64,000 nucleotides of DNA, from the NCBI GenBank assembly GCA_021848385.1, contig JAJZUQ010000006.1:1-64000 (forward strand), in the 5' to 3' direction. The notes beneath the pieces are model-generated. The model made no database searches. It saw only the letters and a program-made list of their open reading frames with translations, and was not told the origin of the DNA. This DNA is from Deltaproteobacteria bacterium (GTDB taxonomy: Bacteria > Desulfobacterota > Desulfuromonadia > Geobacterales > Geobacteraceae). Both the position numbers and the translations under genes were made by a program. Positions 25,663 through 34,932 of this stretch are shown here, in pieces (within the stretch, counting starts at the first letter, position 1; each line of letters begins with the position of its first letter).

Positions 25663-26688
25663 ATGTCAGAACTGCGCTGGGACCCCCTCAAGCTTCACTG
25701 GGTAATTATTGCCACGGAACGGGGGCGCCGTCCCCGTGACTTTTCCGTGGAGTCCGAAAACGGTGCCCAAACTAACTGTCCCTTCTGCTACGGTAACGAA
25801 GACAAGACCCCCCGGGAAATATTTGCCATTCGTCCCTCCGGACCACCAAACTCAGCGAACTGGCAGGTGCGGGTTGTGCCGAACAAGTACCCGGCCCTGC
25901 GGGTCGAGGGTGAGTTGAAGAGTCGCGGTTACGGCCTTTACGACGTCATGGATGGCATCGGTGCCCATGAGATCATCATCGAGACACCGGATCACGACCG
26001 TGGTCTGGCGGACCTGACTCCTGCCGAGATTACCGATGTACTCAAGGCCTATCGCGCCCGCTTTCTCGATCTGCGCCGGGACAGGCGGCTCCGCTATATG
26101 GTGCTGTTCAAAAATCACGGTACCCGCGCCGGGGCGACCCTCTCACATTCCCACAGCCAGCTCATCGCCGTGCCGCTCACCCCACCGGTCGCAGCGACTG
26201 AACTCCGGATCTGCCGGGAGTTTTACGCCACCAAGGAACGCTGCATATTCTGTGACCTCATTGACTTCGAAATATCCTGCGGCGACCGGATCGTGCGGGA
26301 GTTTGCCAATTACGTCATCATGACCCCCTATGCCTCCTGTTTTCCCTTCGAGCTCAGACTCTACCCGAAGCGCCACTCCCATGACTTTGCCCTACTGGGG
26401 GACGGGGACCTGGCGGAGCTGGCGGTGGCCATGAAAGAGATGCTTTTCCGCCTCAAGAAGGTTCTCAAGGACCCCCCGTATAACTTCATTCTCCATACGG
26501 CTCCTCCCACCCAGGATCGGCTGGGGAAACCGGAATACTGGGGTTCCATCGAGTACGACTACCACTGGCATATCGAACTGGTGCCGCGGCTTACCCAGAT
26601 TGCCGGGTTCGAGTGGGGAACCGGTTTTTTCATCAATCCGACGTCACCGGAAGATGCTGCTACGTTCCTCAGGGATGCGGAGATCTGA
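25663..26688 (+). CDS. galT: Galactose-1-phosphate uridylyltransferase family protein
   Basis: This 341-residue HIT-superfamily enzyme moves a nucleotidyl group between hexose phosphates. The N-terminus LRWDPLKLHWVIIATERGRRP and CPFCYGNEDKTP (zinc site) are typical. The active-site histidines are H162-S-H164-S-Q166; by comparison with E. coli GalT, H164 carries the uridylyl group. E. coli has a proline between the two histidines where this protein has serine. It starts 13 bases after the GH57 gene. No other Leloir-pathway gene is near, so in this operon it may act on glucose-1-phosphate nucleotides rather than galactose. Confidence 0.85.
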   Translation: MSELRWDPLKLHWVIIATERGRRPRDFSVESENGAQTNCPFCYGNEDKTPREIFAIRPSGPPNSANWQVRVVPNKYPALRVEGELKSRGYGLYDVMDGIGAHEIIIETPDHDRGLADLTPAEITDVLKAYRARFLDLRRDRRLRYMVLFKNHGTRAGATLSHSHSQLIAVPLTPPVAATELRICREFYATKERCIFCDLIDFEISCGDRIVREFANYVIMTPYASCFPFELRLYPKRHSHDFALLGDGDLAELAVAMKEMLFRLKKVLKDPPYNFILHTAPPTQDRLGKPEYWGSIEYDYHWHIELVPRLTQIAGFEWGTGFFINPTSPEDAATFLRDAEI

Positions 26689-26757
26689 GGTGCGACGTTC
26701 CGACGCAGGTGTCATCGGGATCATTCTCTCCCCTTTTCCCCTATGTGAGGCTCTGCA

Positions 26758-28215
26758 ATGAAGATCCTGTTTATTGCTTCCGAAGTTGCCCCCTTTGCCA
26801 AGACCGGCGGACTGGCGGATGTCACCGGCTCGCTCCCCGTTGCGCTCAAGCGCCTGGGGCACGATGTCCGCATCATCCTCCCCATGTACAAGACCGTTGG
26901 CGAAGGGACATTCCCGATCCACAAAGGGCGCAAGAGCGTGGAAGTCCACCAGGGAGAAACTCTTCACAAGGGATTTTTACGGCAGACTACCTATGCCGAC
27001 ATGCCGGTCTATCTGCTGGAAAACAGACAATTCTTCCAGCGGGACTACCTGTATGGGGCTCCTGAAGGGGACTATCCGGACAATCACCAGCGATTTGCCT
27101 TTTTCTGTCGGGGAGTGCTCAACCTGCTGAAACGGATGGATTTCCGTCCCGACCTGCTCCACTGTCATGACTGGCAGACCGCGCTGGTTCCCGTCCTGCT
27201 CAGGTCCGACGAGTACCGGCAGGACCCGTTTTTCATGAACACTGCGACCCTGTTTACCATCCACAACCTTGCCTACCAAGGGTTGTTCCCCAAGACCTCC
27301 CTTGCGGAAATGGGGCTCGACTGGTCATACTTCACCATCGACCGGCTTGAATTCTATAACCAGGTAAACCTCATGAAAGGGGGGATCCTGGCTGCCGATC
27401 TGGTAACAACGGTCTCTCCCACCTACTGCAAAGAGATTCTGTCTGCTGACCAGGGATGCGGTCTTGAGGGGGTGCTGGCAGAGCGCCGTGACGACCTGTA
27501 CGGAGTTCTCAACGGACTGGATACCGATGAGTGGGATCCGGCCACCGACCGGCAGATACTTAAGACATACACGTCGTCGACACTTGCGGGGAAGACAGTC
27601 AACAAGAAGGGGTTACAGAAGCGGCTCGGGCTGGACGTGGCGCCGGACATCCCCCTTATCGGCATGGTAACGAGGCTTGCATCCCAGAAGGGGATCGATC
27701 TGCTGGCAGATGTCCTTCCCCGCCTGGTGGGGGAGAACGTACAGTTTGTGCTGCTCGGTACCGGTGACGAAACCTATCATCGGCTGCTTGAAGATTTCAC
27801 GGCACATGGTTTCGGCAATATCTCGCTCAACATCGGTTACGATTCCGTATGCGCCCGACAGATCTATGCCGGAAGCGATATCTTCCTTATGCCGTCTCAT
27901 TACGAACCGTGTGGTCTCGGCCAACTTATAGCGCTCCGCTATGGAGCGGTTCCGGTGGTGAGGAAAACAGGCGGCCTGGCGGATACGGTGTTCGATGGAA
28001 GGGACGGGGCGCGGGAGCCCAACGGCTTCACCTTTGACGACTTCACGGCTGACGCCTTGTGGGAAGCAGTGCAACGGGCGTTGCAGGCTTACCGGGTGCG
28101 GGACGCCTGGAAAAAACTCGTCCGGCGCGGCATGAACCGGGATTATTCCTGGCAGCAGCCGGCCGGCGACTATGAGCGGCTTTATCGTGCCGCGCTGACT
28201 AAAAAGAGGATATGA
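26758..28215 (+). CDS. glgA: Glycogen synthase
   Basis: GlgA extends alpha-1,4-glucan chains from ADP-glucose. The protein has 485 residues and belongs to glycosyltransferase family 5. K15 in the N-terminal KTGGLADVTGSLP is the nucleotide-sugar contact. HCHDWQTALVP and TIHNLAYQGLFP follow, and the C-terminal half has MVTRLASQKGIDLL and the catalytic block SDIFLMPSHYEPCGLGQLIALRYG. It is the penultimate gene of the operon; only a 51-residue ORF follows, 3 bases after its stop. Confidence 0.96.
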   Translation: MKILFIASEVAPFAKTGGLADVTGSLPVALKRLGHDVRIILPMYKTVGEGTFPIHKGRKSVEVHQGETLHKGFLRQTTYADMPVYLLENRQFFQRDYLYGAPEGDYPDNHQRFAFFCRGVLNLLKRMDFRPDLLHCHDWQTALVPVLLRSDEYRQDPFFMNTATLFTIHNLAYQGLFPKTSLAEMGLDWSYFTIDRLEFYNQVNLMKGGILAADLVTTVSPTYCKEILSADQGCGLEGVLAERRDDLYGVLNGLDTDEWDPATDRQILKTYTSSTLAGKTVNKKGLQKRLGLDVAPDIPLIGMVTRLASQKGIDLLADVLPRLVGENVQFVLLGTGDETYHRLLEDFTAHGFGNISLNIGYDSVCARQIYAGSDIFLMPSHYEPCGLGQLIALRYGAVPVVRKTGGLADTVFDGRDGAREPNGFTFDDFTADALWEAVQRALQAYRVRDAWKKLVRRGMNRDYSWQQPAGDYERLYRAALTKKRI

Positions 28216-28218
28216 GGC

Positions 28219-28374
28219 ATGGCGCTGGAAAGGGATGACCTGGCGGAGTTGGAAAAGGAAGTCAGAAAGCTCCTCGATGACAACCGGAAGTTTCTTGAAC
28301 GGGTACTGGACGATAATTTCGAACCGGACGAGGCGGTAGAGAATGATGGGCCGGAGGTGACGGAGGAGCTGTAG
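28219..28374 (+). CDS. Very small acidic protein downstream of glgA
   Basis: This is an unrecognised 51-residue ORF: MALERDDLAELEKEVRKLL, then DDNRKFLERVLDDNFEPDE and an acidic tail. It starts 3 bases past the glgA stop and has a purine-rich site (GAGGATATGAGG) in front, so translational coupling is likely. The first 30 residues should form one charged amphipathic helix. The codon pattern resembles that of the neighbours. It could be a GlgA-associated or regulatory peptide, but no function can be assigned. Confidence 0.65.
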   Translation: MALERDDLAELEKEVRKLLDDNRKFLERVLDDNFEPDEAVENDGPEVTEEL

Positions 28375-28388
28375 CGCCAATGGATTGT

Positions 28389-28745
28389 TCATCCCAAAAA
28401 CGGCAATTAACGCGGAAAAAGCGGATAACCCTCTATTCGGCAGTTGAACACCGCCTGCACTCGTACTAAAGGGCTATTTCTGTAATTCTAGGTTCATTGC
28501 GCTGCATCCGATCAACTTACCCTGCGGGTTCGGACAGGATCGGCTGCGGACGCTTCATTTCACCAAGAATTACGACGAAATACCCTTCATGTACTCCTTC
28601 CTGCAGTATTCAACTGCCGTTTTCAGGATAACTTCTTGATAAGGGCGGATGAACCCCGTACTCCTGTTTCACCCAAAGGTTGAGGCCGGGATCCGCAGTT
28701 GTCCTGGTTTTTCCGATTTTTCTGCGTCCCGAATGCTTTTTCAGG
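28389..28745. repeat. Composite intergenic repeat E1 with nested palindromic insert
   Basis: The outer parts (28389-28431 and 28637-28745) match the element at 40576-40740 word by word: AAAACGGCAATTAACGCGG on the left and GGTTGAGGCC ... ATCCGCAGTTGTCCTG on the right. Between them lies a roughly 205-base insert whose arms, 28437-28491 and 28563-28624, are inverted copies (GGCAGTTGAA ... GTAATTCT versus AGAATTAC ... TTCAACTGCC). The right arm recurs alone at 51696-51762. It fills the gap between the glucan operon and convergent imcH. Confidence 0.8.
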
Positions 28746-28762
28746 TTGATAGATAGCAAGAA

Positions 28763-28795
28763 GAAAGCCCCCGGAGTTCAGACCGGGGGCTTTCG
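28763..28795 (-). terminator. Terminator after imcH
   Basis: Stem AAAGCCCCCGG (28764-28774) / CCGGGGGCTTT (28783-28793). It lies 41 bases past the cytochrome stop, with a T-rich tail on the minus strand, and could also end the glucan operon transcript. Confidence 0.75.
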
Positions 28796-28835
28796 TGCGT
28801 TCAGTGTCTGTAGGGGAGGGAATGCGCCGGATTGC

Positions 28836-30371
28836 CTACTTGCACCCTCCACCTGTCACGTCGCAGCCCTCCGCCATGTGGCAGTCGCTGCAGTTGGTCT
28901 TGTACAACTCGTTGCCGATATCCACCGGGTGGACGAACTCTTTGACCTCGGTACCGGCCGGGATATTCTCCTGTTTCTGCCCAAGGACGGTATGGCAAAG
29001 GTCACAGTTCTTGGAGATGATCCGCCCTTCGGCCGACTTGTGCTTGCCGTCGTGGCAGCGGAAGCATCCCGGCGAATAGAAGTGGCCGATGTTGTTCGGG
29101 TAGGTGCTCCACGATACCTTCATGGCGGGGAAGAAGTTCCGGCCGTAGATTTCCTGGATCTCCACGGTCGCTTTGCTGATCGCAGCCGCTTTCCCCTTGG
29201 CTACGGCGGGATAGTTCTTCTCGTAATATTCCGGAATAGCCTTGGCGATAGTGGCTTTTGCTTCTTTTGAGGTCTTGTACGGCCGGCTCAGGAGCTCTAC
29301 GGCGACTTTCTTGATAAAAGGGAGCGACTGGTCGATGTGGCCGGAGACAAAATTCTCGTCCATCTCCTGGCTCGGCGAACGGTAGATATGGGTCGGCCTG
29401 TTGTGGCAGTCGATGCAATCCATCCGGCGTTTATCTCCCTTGGCGATCTCCTCCCTGGTCAGAGGTTTTTCGGTGTCCATGAATTCGGTGATCGTGCCGT
29501 CTTTCCCCTTGACTGAAATATAGGGAATATCGAAACGTTGCCTATCCCTGGCGATATAGTTTACCTCGGTGCCGATATGCCAGTGAATCCCTTTGGCGTG
29601 GGGGCTTTTGGGGGATCCGCCGATGTTGATCAGCATGTTGATCTCGCGCGCCGTGTTGGTTTCATTGGGGGCATAGTGGTAGAAGACCTTCTGGCGTCCG
29701 GAGTAGAATTTTTCCGGCCAGTGGCAATGCTCACAGGTGTCTCGTGCCGGACGGAGGTTTGCTACGGGTGTTTCGATGGGGGTCGGGTAGGTGTGGAAAG
29801 CCACGGCATAGAGCTGCCGCAAGCCGGATATCTTGGCTTTCACATACCAGGCGGCACCGGGACCGACGTGGCATTCGACGCATTTGACCTTGGCATGGGG
29901 AGAGTTACTCCAGGCCGTGTGTTCCGGTTCCATGACCGTATGGCAGAGTTCGCCGCAGAAGGTGGTCGATTCGGTGAATTCATACCCCTTGAGTGAGGCG
30001 ATGGAGACGATAAGGACAAAGACGATGGATGCCACGATGAAGAAAATGAACAGGTGGCGCCTTCCGGGATCGTTCAGATCGAGTCGCGGATACTGGGGGA
30101 TTTCCTCCTCCAGTGAAATCATTCCTTCGATGATCGCTTTGCGGCGCTGGTTACGGACACGCCATGCACCAAGCGGTACGAGGATGAGGCCGACAATGAG
30201 CATGCCGGGAAAGATAAAATAGGTCAGAAGCCCGAGGTACGGGTTGTCGACGCCGGTCATGGCCTCATAGGAGAGGAAGACGATGATCAGGCAGGTGGAG
30301 GTCACCGCCAGTATCATGCCGATCATACTGATGATATTCCATGCGTATCCTGCAGTTTTTCTGATGGCCAT
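28836..30371 (-). CDS. imcH: Seven-haem inner-membrane cytochrome c, NapC/NirT family (ImcH-like)
   Basis: This 511-residue protein has three membrane helices (about 13-35, 46-68 and 107-128) and then a periplasmic multihaem part. Haem sites are C164VECH, C213EHCH, C319IDCH, C436FRCH, C456DLCH and C494SDCH, plus C139-GEL-C143-H144, which has three residues between the cysteines. The first four form a NapC/NrfH-type quinol oxidase region. Size, helices, haem number and the glgA neighbourhood match ImcH of Geobacter sulfurreducens, which moves electrons from menaquinol toward high-potential extracellular acceptors. It has its own promoter and terminator. Confidence 0.88.
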   Translation of the reverse strand: MAIRKTAGYAWNIISMIGMILAVTSTCLIIVFLSYEAMTGVDNPYLGLLTYFIFPGMLIVGLILVPLGAWRVRNQRRKAIIEGMISLEEEIPQYPRLDLNDPGRRHLFIFFIVASIVFVLIVSIASLKGYEFTESTTFCGELCHTVMEPEHTAWSNSPHAKVKCVECHVGPGAAWYVKAKISGLRQLYAVAFHTYPTPIETPVANLRPARDTCEHCHWPEKFYSGRQKVFYHYAPNETNTAREINMLINIGGSPKSPHAKGIHWHIGTEVNYIARDRQRFDIPYISVKGKDGTITEFMDTEKPLTREEIAKGDKRRMDCIDCHNRPTHIYRSPSQEMDENFVSGHIDQSLPFIKKVAVELLSRPYKTSKEAKATIAKAIPEYYEKNYPAVAKGKAAAISKATVEIQEIYGRNFFPAMKVSWSTYPNNIGHFYSPGCFRCHDGKHKSAEGRIISKNCDLCHTVLGQKQENIPAGTEVKEFVHPVDIGNELYKTNCSDCHMAEGCDVTGGGCK

Positions 30372-30448
30372 TAGATAATATCTCCTTATAAAAAACAGTT
30401 CGGCTGCATCGACGTTACAACCAATAGTGATGCCGAAACACCTTGCAA

Positions 30449-30477
30449 AATTACAACGCTGTTTCAGATTTTGTCAA
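30449..30477 (-). promoter_or_regulatory. Likely imcH promoter
   Basis: On the minus strand: TTGACA (30477-30472), a 17-base spacer and GTAATT (30454-30449). A ribosome site AAGGAG lies shortly before the ATG at 30371. The gap 30372-30700 is AT-rich and holds the two divergent promoters only. Confidence 0.6.
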
Positions 30478-30633
30478 ACATAAAAAATGTACGGCAAAAA
30501 ATAAATCTTGCTGATATGCTGAAAAACTTGCTAATATTTATCTCTTTTAATCTTATTTTCCACTTTTGGCTCCCGCTGTTCATCCCGCTTCCGACACCCC
30601 CGGCGTATGCCGCACGCTGCCATCGCCTCTGCC

Positions 30634-30662
30634 TTGACATTCCCCCCACTTTTTGCTAGCTT
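30634..30662 (+). promoter_or_regulatory. Likely promoter of the class V aminotransferase
   Basis: TTGACA (30634-30639), a 17-base spacer and TAGCTT (30657-30662) lie 38 bases before the start codon. Confidence 0.6.
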
Positions 30663-30700
30663 CGCGGCAGTACAGGCAACGTATGCAAAGGAGTTCCACA

Positions 30701-31768
30701 ATGAGGAAAAAGCTCTTCATCCCCGGTCCGGTTGAGGTCGCACCGGAAATACTGCAAGCCATGGCGACCCCCATGATCGGCCACCGCATGGCAGAGTATG
30801 CCGTCCTTCACAAGGGGGTGAAGGAGAAGCTCAAGCGGCTCCTTGAGACCGATTCAAGGGTCTTTCTTGCCACGTCGAGTGCTTTCGGTGTCATGGAGGG
30901 GGCTGTCCGCAACCTGGTGGGGAAGCGCTGCGCCAATTTCTGCAACGGCGCTTTTTCCGACAAGTGGCATGACGTTACCCGCCGTTGCTCAAAGGAGGCG
31001 GATGCGATCAAGGTGCCGTGGGGAGAGCCGATCACGCCGGAACTGGTGGATGCGACTCTGGCCACCGGCCGGTACGACGCCATAACCCTGATCCACAACG
31101 AGACATCAACCGGCGTCATGTCGCCGCTTCCCGAAATTGCCGCGGTACTGCGCCGCTATCCGGAGGTTGTGTCGATCATCGATACCGTATCATCCATGAG
31201 CGCCCTCCGCATTCCTGTTGATGAACTGGGTATCGACTGTTGCATCTTCGGGGTTCAGAAGGCCTTTGCTCTTCCTCCGGGGATGGCAGTATTCACTGCA
31301 ACCGACAAGGCCCTTGAACGGTGTAAATCCATCGAGGGGCGAGGATATTATTTCGATTTTCTCGAATTTGCCGCCGCCGATGAGAAAGACAACACCCCTT
31401 CCACTCCCTGTATTTCCCATATTTACGCCATGGACCTGCAACTGGACCGCATGTTTGCAGAAGGACTCGATGCACGCTGGGAGCGGCACCGGAAGATGGC
31501 CGATTACGTCAGGAAGTGGGTTGTCGAGCGGGGCTATGGCTTTTTCCCCGCAACAGATTACCGCTCCGTGACCCTAACCTGTGCGGCCAACACCCGCGGC
31601 GATGACCTGGGCACACTCAAGAAGCAGATGGGTGAGCGTGGGTACGCCTTTGACGACGGTTACGGGAAAATAAAGGGGAAGACGTTCCGCATTCCCCATA
31701 TGGGGGATATGCAGCTTGCCGATCTTGAGGAGTTCCTCTCAGTCCTGGATGAACTCATCACTATGTGA
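30701..31768 (+). CDS. Class V PLP-dependent aminotransferase
   Basis: This 355-residue protein is of the alanine-glyoxylate / serine-pyruvate aminotransferase type. It begins KLFIPGPVEVAPEILQAMATPMIGHR, typical of the family. NETSTGVMSPLPEIA and the aspartate IIDTVSSMSALRI are conserved, and the PLP lysine is in CIFGVQKAFALPPGMA. Physiological roles in related bacteria include serine synthesis or glyoxylate handling; the sequence does not decide. Start 30701 follows AAAGGAG; the longer in-frame start at 30653 lies inside the promoter. Confidence 0.87.
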   Translation: MRKKLFIPGPVEVAPEILQAMATPMIGHRMAEYAVLHKGVKEKLKRLLETDSRVFLATSSAFGVMEGAVRNLVGKRCANFCNGAFSDKWHDVTRRCSKEADAIKVPWGEPITPELVDATLATGRYDAITLIHNETSTGVMSPLPEIAAVLRRYPEVVSIIDTVSSMSALRIPVDELGIDCCIFGVQKAFALPPGMAVFTATDKALERCKSIEGRGYYFDFLEFAAADEKDNTPSTPCISHIYAMDLQLDRMFAEGLDARWERHRKMADYVRKWVVERGYGFFPATDYRSVTLTCAANTRGDDLGTLKKQMGERGYAFDDGYGKIKGKTFRIPHMGDMQLADLEEFLSVLDELITM

Positions 31769-31900
31769 TACGTCCTGTCGGAATGAATTATGCGGGAGAT
31801 GCTGCTTTTTTTTCTCGGATTAGCTGTTATAGTTTGTGGTAGCCGGCGGTTTGACCACAGCATAGCCGATGACCATTGAACACCAATCGAGGAGGTTCCC

Positions 31901-32074
31901 ATGAAATGTCCCCACTGTGGCGGGAGGAAGGCCGTAGAGATCGACACCCATTCGGAAGGGTTCTCAGCCGAGGCATCACCGGTGAAAGAATGTGGTAAAT
32001 GTGGTTTGATCTGGCGCGTAAAGGTAGTTGACGACCACACCGAGATTGACATCATCAAGCCCGCCAAGAAATAG
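31901..32074 (+). CDS. Small zinc-ribbon protein
   Basis: This 57-residue ORF has two cysteine pairs, C3-P-H-C6 and C31-G-K-C34, spaced like a rubredoxin-type zinc ribbon, and a charged tail (VVDDHTEIDIIKPAKK). GGAGG lies a few bases before the ATG. No DNA-binding or enzyme domain is attached. It is convergent with the rubredoxin gene. Function unknown. Confidence 0.72.
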   Translation: MKCPHCGGRKAVEIDTHSEGFSAEASPVKECGKCGLIWRVKVVDDHTEIDIIKPAKK

Positions 32075-32100
32075 CGAAATCCAAGTCGGTATGGTTCGCC

Positions 32101-32259
32101 TCAAGCCGGCTCGAACAGTTCTTTGCCTGCGCCGCAGACCGGGCAGACCCAGTCGTCGGGCAGGTCCTCGAAGCTGGTGTGCGGCGGTACGCCGTTATTC
32201 GGGTCGCCGTCGGCCGGGTCATACACGTACTGGCAGATTGTGCAGCGCCAACTTTCCAT
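32101..32259 (-). CDS. Rubredoxin
   Basis: This 52-residue protein is a one-iron electron carrier. The iron ligands are C6-T-I-C9 and C39-P-V-C42, and the fold-specific [40 protein letters not shown] is complete. In anaerobes such rubredoxins often serve oxygen- or peroxide-reducing enzymes; none is next to it here. Start 32259 follows GGAGGGAATAG. Confidence 0.95.
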   Translation of the reverse strand: MESWRCTICQYVYDPADGDPNNGVPPHTSFEDLPDDWVCPVCGAGKELFEPA

Positions 32260-32609
32260 GTCTATTCCCTCCTGTGAAGTAATGTTCCCCCCCCCTTGAT
32301 TCTCAAGGGTGAATGTGCGACGTGAACTCCCCCTGCCATCCTCCTCCTTCAGGGAAGGAGGAGAGGCCGTGTCGTGCGGTCGCGCAATTCTCAGCAATTC
32401 CTTCCCCCAAGTTACATCCCGCATTTCTCCCGGAATCAACTGGCGGCCCAACTGAATCGATTTCCACTGTAACACCGGATGTGGCTCTGTCAACAACCGG
32501 CCAGTGACATCAAATTTTCTGACTACGCGGAAAAACCGGATTTACGATAGAGGCATTCGGGGATGACAACTTGCCGCGCAGTAGATCGGTGTTCAGATTA
32601 AATTTTATT
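32260..32609. other. Long non-coding gap between rubredoxin and pckA promoter
   Basis: I see a short hairpin CTCCTCCTTC/GAAGGAGGAG (32340-32362) and a degraded repeat word CTACGCGGAAAAACCGGATT (32522-32541) like the E-family outer arm. No gene is supported. Confidence 0.5.
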
Positions 32610-32637
32610 TTGAGTTTACATAGTGTTGTGCTATTTT
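32610..32637 (+). promoter_or_regulatory. Possible pckA promoter
   Basis: TTGAGT (32610-32615), a 16-base spacer and TATTTT (32632-32637) lie in AT-rich DNA 52 bases before the start codon. Confidence 0.45.
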
Positions 32638-32689
32638 AGCGAAGCTAAAACTTTGCATGTACATTATCCAAAAAGGGAAGGGGAACGGC

Positions 32690-34540
32690 ATGGGGTACGA
32701 GGTTAAAAACGAGCAATTACTTAAGTGGGTAGAGGAGGTATCGGCTCTATGTAAGCCGGATAACATTCACTGGTGTGACGGATCGCAGGAGGAGTATGAC
32801 AACCTGTGTAATCTGCTCGTGCAGAGCGGCACGTTTCGGAAGCTGAATCCGGAGAAACGGCCCAACAGCTATCTCGCCTGCTCCGACCCGATTGACGTCG
32901 CCCGGGTTGAGGACCGCACCTTTATCTGCAGTCTTTCCAAGGATGATGCCGGCCCAACCAACAACTGGATGCCGCCGAAAAAGATGAAGGAAACCCTTAA
33001 CGGGCTCTTCAAGGGGTGCATGCAGGGACGTACCATGTATATCATCCCCTTCAGCATGGGCCCGTTGGGTTCCAATATTGCCAAGATCGGCGTGGAGATC
33101 TCGGACTCTCCTTATGTTGCCGTCAATATGCGCATCATGACCCGCATGGGCAAGAAGGTTATCGACGTCCTCGGCGACGGTGAGTTCGTTCCCTGTCTCC
33201 ACTCCGTCGGCGCACCGCTGGCCCCGGGGCAGAAGGATTCAACCTGGCCGTGCAACAAGGAAAAATACATTGTTCATTTCCCGGAAGAGCGGGCCATCTG
33301 GTCCTTCGGTTCCGGCTACGGCGGCAACGCCCTGCTTGGCAAGAAATGTCTCGCACTGCGCATCGCTTCAAAACAGGGTAAGGATGAGGGGTGGCTGGCC
33401 GAGCACATGCTCATCCTTGGCGTCGAGTCCCCCGCCGGCGACAAGACCTACGTGGGTGCCGCCTTCCCGAGCGCCTGCGGCAAAACCAACTTTGCCATGC
33501 TCATCCCCCCCAAGGGTTTCCAAGACAAGGGGTGGAAGGTTACCACCATCGGCGACGACATCGCCTGGATCAAGCCGGCCGCCGACGGCCAGGTATATGC
33601 CATCAATCCGGAGTACGGCTACTTCGGCGTTGCCCCCGGCACCAACTACAAGACAAACCCCAACGCCATGATCTCCTGCGAGAAGAACTCCATTTTCACC
33701 AACGTGGCTCTCACCGAAGATGGTGATGTGTGGTGGGAAGGGATTGACGGCGAAGTTCCGGCAAAACTGACCGACTGGCAGGGCCAGGAGTGGACTCCCG
33801 GCTGCGGCCGTCCGGCTGCTCATCCCAACGCCCGCTTTACCTCCCCTGCTTCCCAGTGCCCCTCCATCGACCCCGATTGGGAGAACCCCAAAGGGGTGCC
33901 GATGAGTGTCTTTATCTTCGGCGGTCGACGCAAGGATACCGTGCCGTTGGTCTACCAGTCTTTCAACTGGAACTACGGCGTCTACCTTGCCTCCACCCTC
34001 GGTTCCGAGACCACCGCCGCAGCGGTCGGCGCAACCGGCAATGTCCGCCGTGATCCCTTCGCCATGCTCCCCTTCTGCGGTTATCACATGGCCGACTACT
34101 TCGCCCACTGGCTGCAGTTCGGCCGCACCATTGCCAAACCGCCCTGCATCTTCAGCGTCAACTGGTTCCGCAAAGATGCCAACGGAAAGTTCATCTGGCC
34201 GGGCTACGGTGACAATATGCGCGTCCTGAAGTGGATCGTCGAGCGGGTGCAGGGCAAGGCCGGTGCTGTCGAATCCCCGCTGGGATGGATGCCACGCTTC
34301 GAGGACATGGACTGGGAAGGACTGGACATGCCCCGGGAGAAGTTCAACGATATGATGTCTGTTGACCGTGACGTCTGGCAGAACGAGATCCTCTCCCACG
34401 AAGAGCTGTTCGTCAAGATGTACGACAAGCTCCCCAAGGAGTTCCTTCACATCCGCGAACTGATCCTCTCCAGCCTCTGGCGTTCGCCGGAGCATTGGGA
34501 GCAGATCGGTGACGTCAACCCCGAGGGATGGAACGAGTAA
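32690..34540 (+). CDS. pckA: Phosphoenolpyruvate carboxykinase (GTP)
   Basis: PckA converts oxaloacetate and GTP to phosphoenolpyruvate and CO2, the main gluconeogenic step when growing on acetate. The protein has 616 residues from the ATG at 32690, which follows AGGGAAGGGGAA; an in-frame ATG at 32657 is less likely. The P-loop is [13 protein letters not shown]; other GTP-class blocks are [21 protein letters not shown] and [20 protein letters not shown]. The GTP class is clear from length and these motifs. Single-gene unit with a strong terminator. It would feed the nearby glycogen pathway. Confidence 0.96.
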   Translation: MGYEVKNEQLLKWVEEVSALCKPDNIHWCDGSQEEYDNLCNLLVQSGTFRKLNPEKRPNSYLACSDPIDVARVEDRTFICSLSKDDAGPTNNWMPPKKMKETLNGLFKGCMQGRTMYIIPFSMGPLGSNIAKIGVEISDSPYVAVNMRIMTRMGKKVIDVLGDGEFVPCLHSVGAPLAPGQKDSTWPCNKEKYIVHFPEERAIWSFGSGYGGNALLGKKCLALRIASKQGKDEGWLAEHMLILGVESPAGDKTYVGAAFPSACGKTNFAMLIPPKGFQDKGWKVTTIGDDIAWIKPAADGQVYAINPEYGYFGVAPGTNYKTNPNAMISCEKNSIFTNVALTEDGDVWWEGIDGEVPAKLTDWQGQEWTPGCGRPAAHPNARFTSPASQCPSIDPDWENPKGVPMSVFIFGGRRKDTVPLVYQSFNWNYGVYLASTLGSETTAAAVGATGNVRRDPFAMLPFCGYHMADYFAHWLQFGRTIAKPPCIFSVNWFRKDANGKFIWPGYGDNMRVLKWIVERVQGKAGAVESPLGWMPRFEDMDWEGLDMPREKFNDMMSVDRDVWQNEILSHEELFVKMYDKLPKEFLHIRELILSSLWRSPEHWEQIGDVNPEGWNE

Positions 34541-34621
34541 GAGGCAATGATGTCCGGCCACGCCCCCTCTCGACTGCCGGGAGGCATAGTGTAACCGGGA
34601 CCGCATCTCTGTCGTTAACGT

Positions 34622-34674
34622 AAAAACCGGGTGGCATGTCTGGATATTTCCAGGCTGCCACCCGGTTTTTTTGT
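34622..34674 (+). terminator. Terminator after pckA
   Basis: Stem AAACCGGGTGGCA (34624-34636) / TGCCACCCGGTTT (34656-34668), inner stem CTGGA/TCCAG, then a T-run. Confidence 0.88.
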
Positions 34675-34932
34675 TTCATGTTCTGGACAACTGGCAGTTG
34701 TCAGTTACATTGACCTGAAAGGATATAGTGTTATTCCGGCTAACAGCGACAAATCTGTTGAAAAAACTTTTTGTGCGGTGCCTGTTCCCTATTAACAAAA
34801 TCATGATATTCTGTAAAACAGCGTTAAGCCCCTAATGAAACTTTGCATGATATGCTTTTGAGTTTGAATTAACTATTAGTGATTGTAAATTTGTATAAAT
34901 TAACATAACCCTGGCGTGAGGAGGAACTTCGC
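34675..34932. other. AT-rich upstream region of the hydrogenase operon
   Basis: The sequence is markedly AT-rich, with several possible -35/-10 pairs (for example TTGAAT at 34864 and TAAATT 16 bases later). I cannot choose one. No gene is supported. GTGAGGAGG just before 34933 is the ribosome site of the small subunit. Confidence 0.4.
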
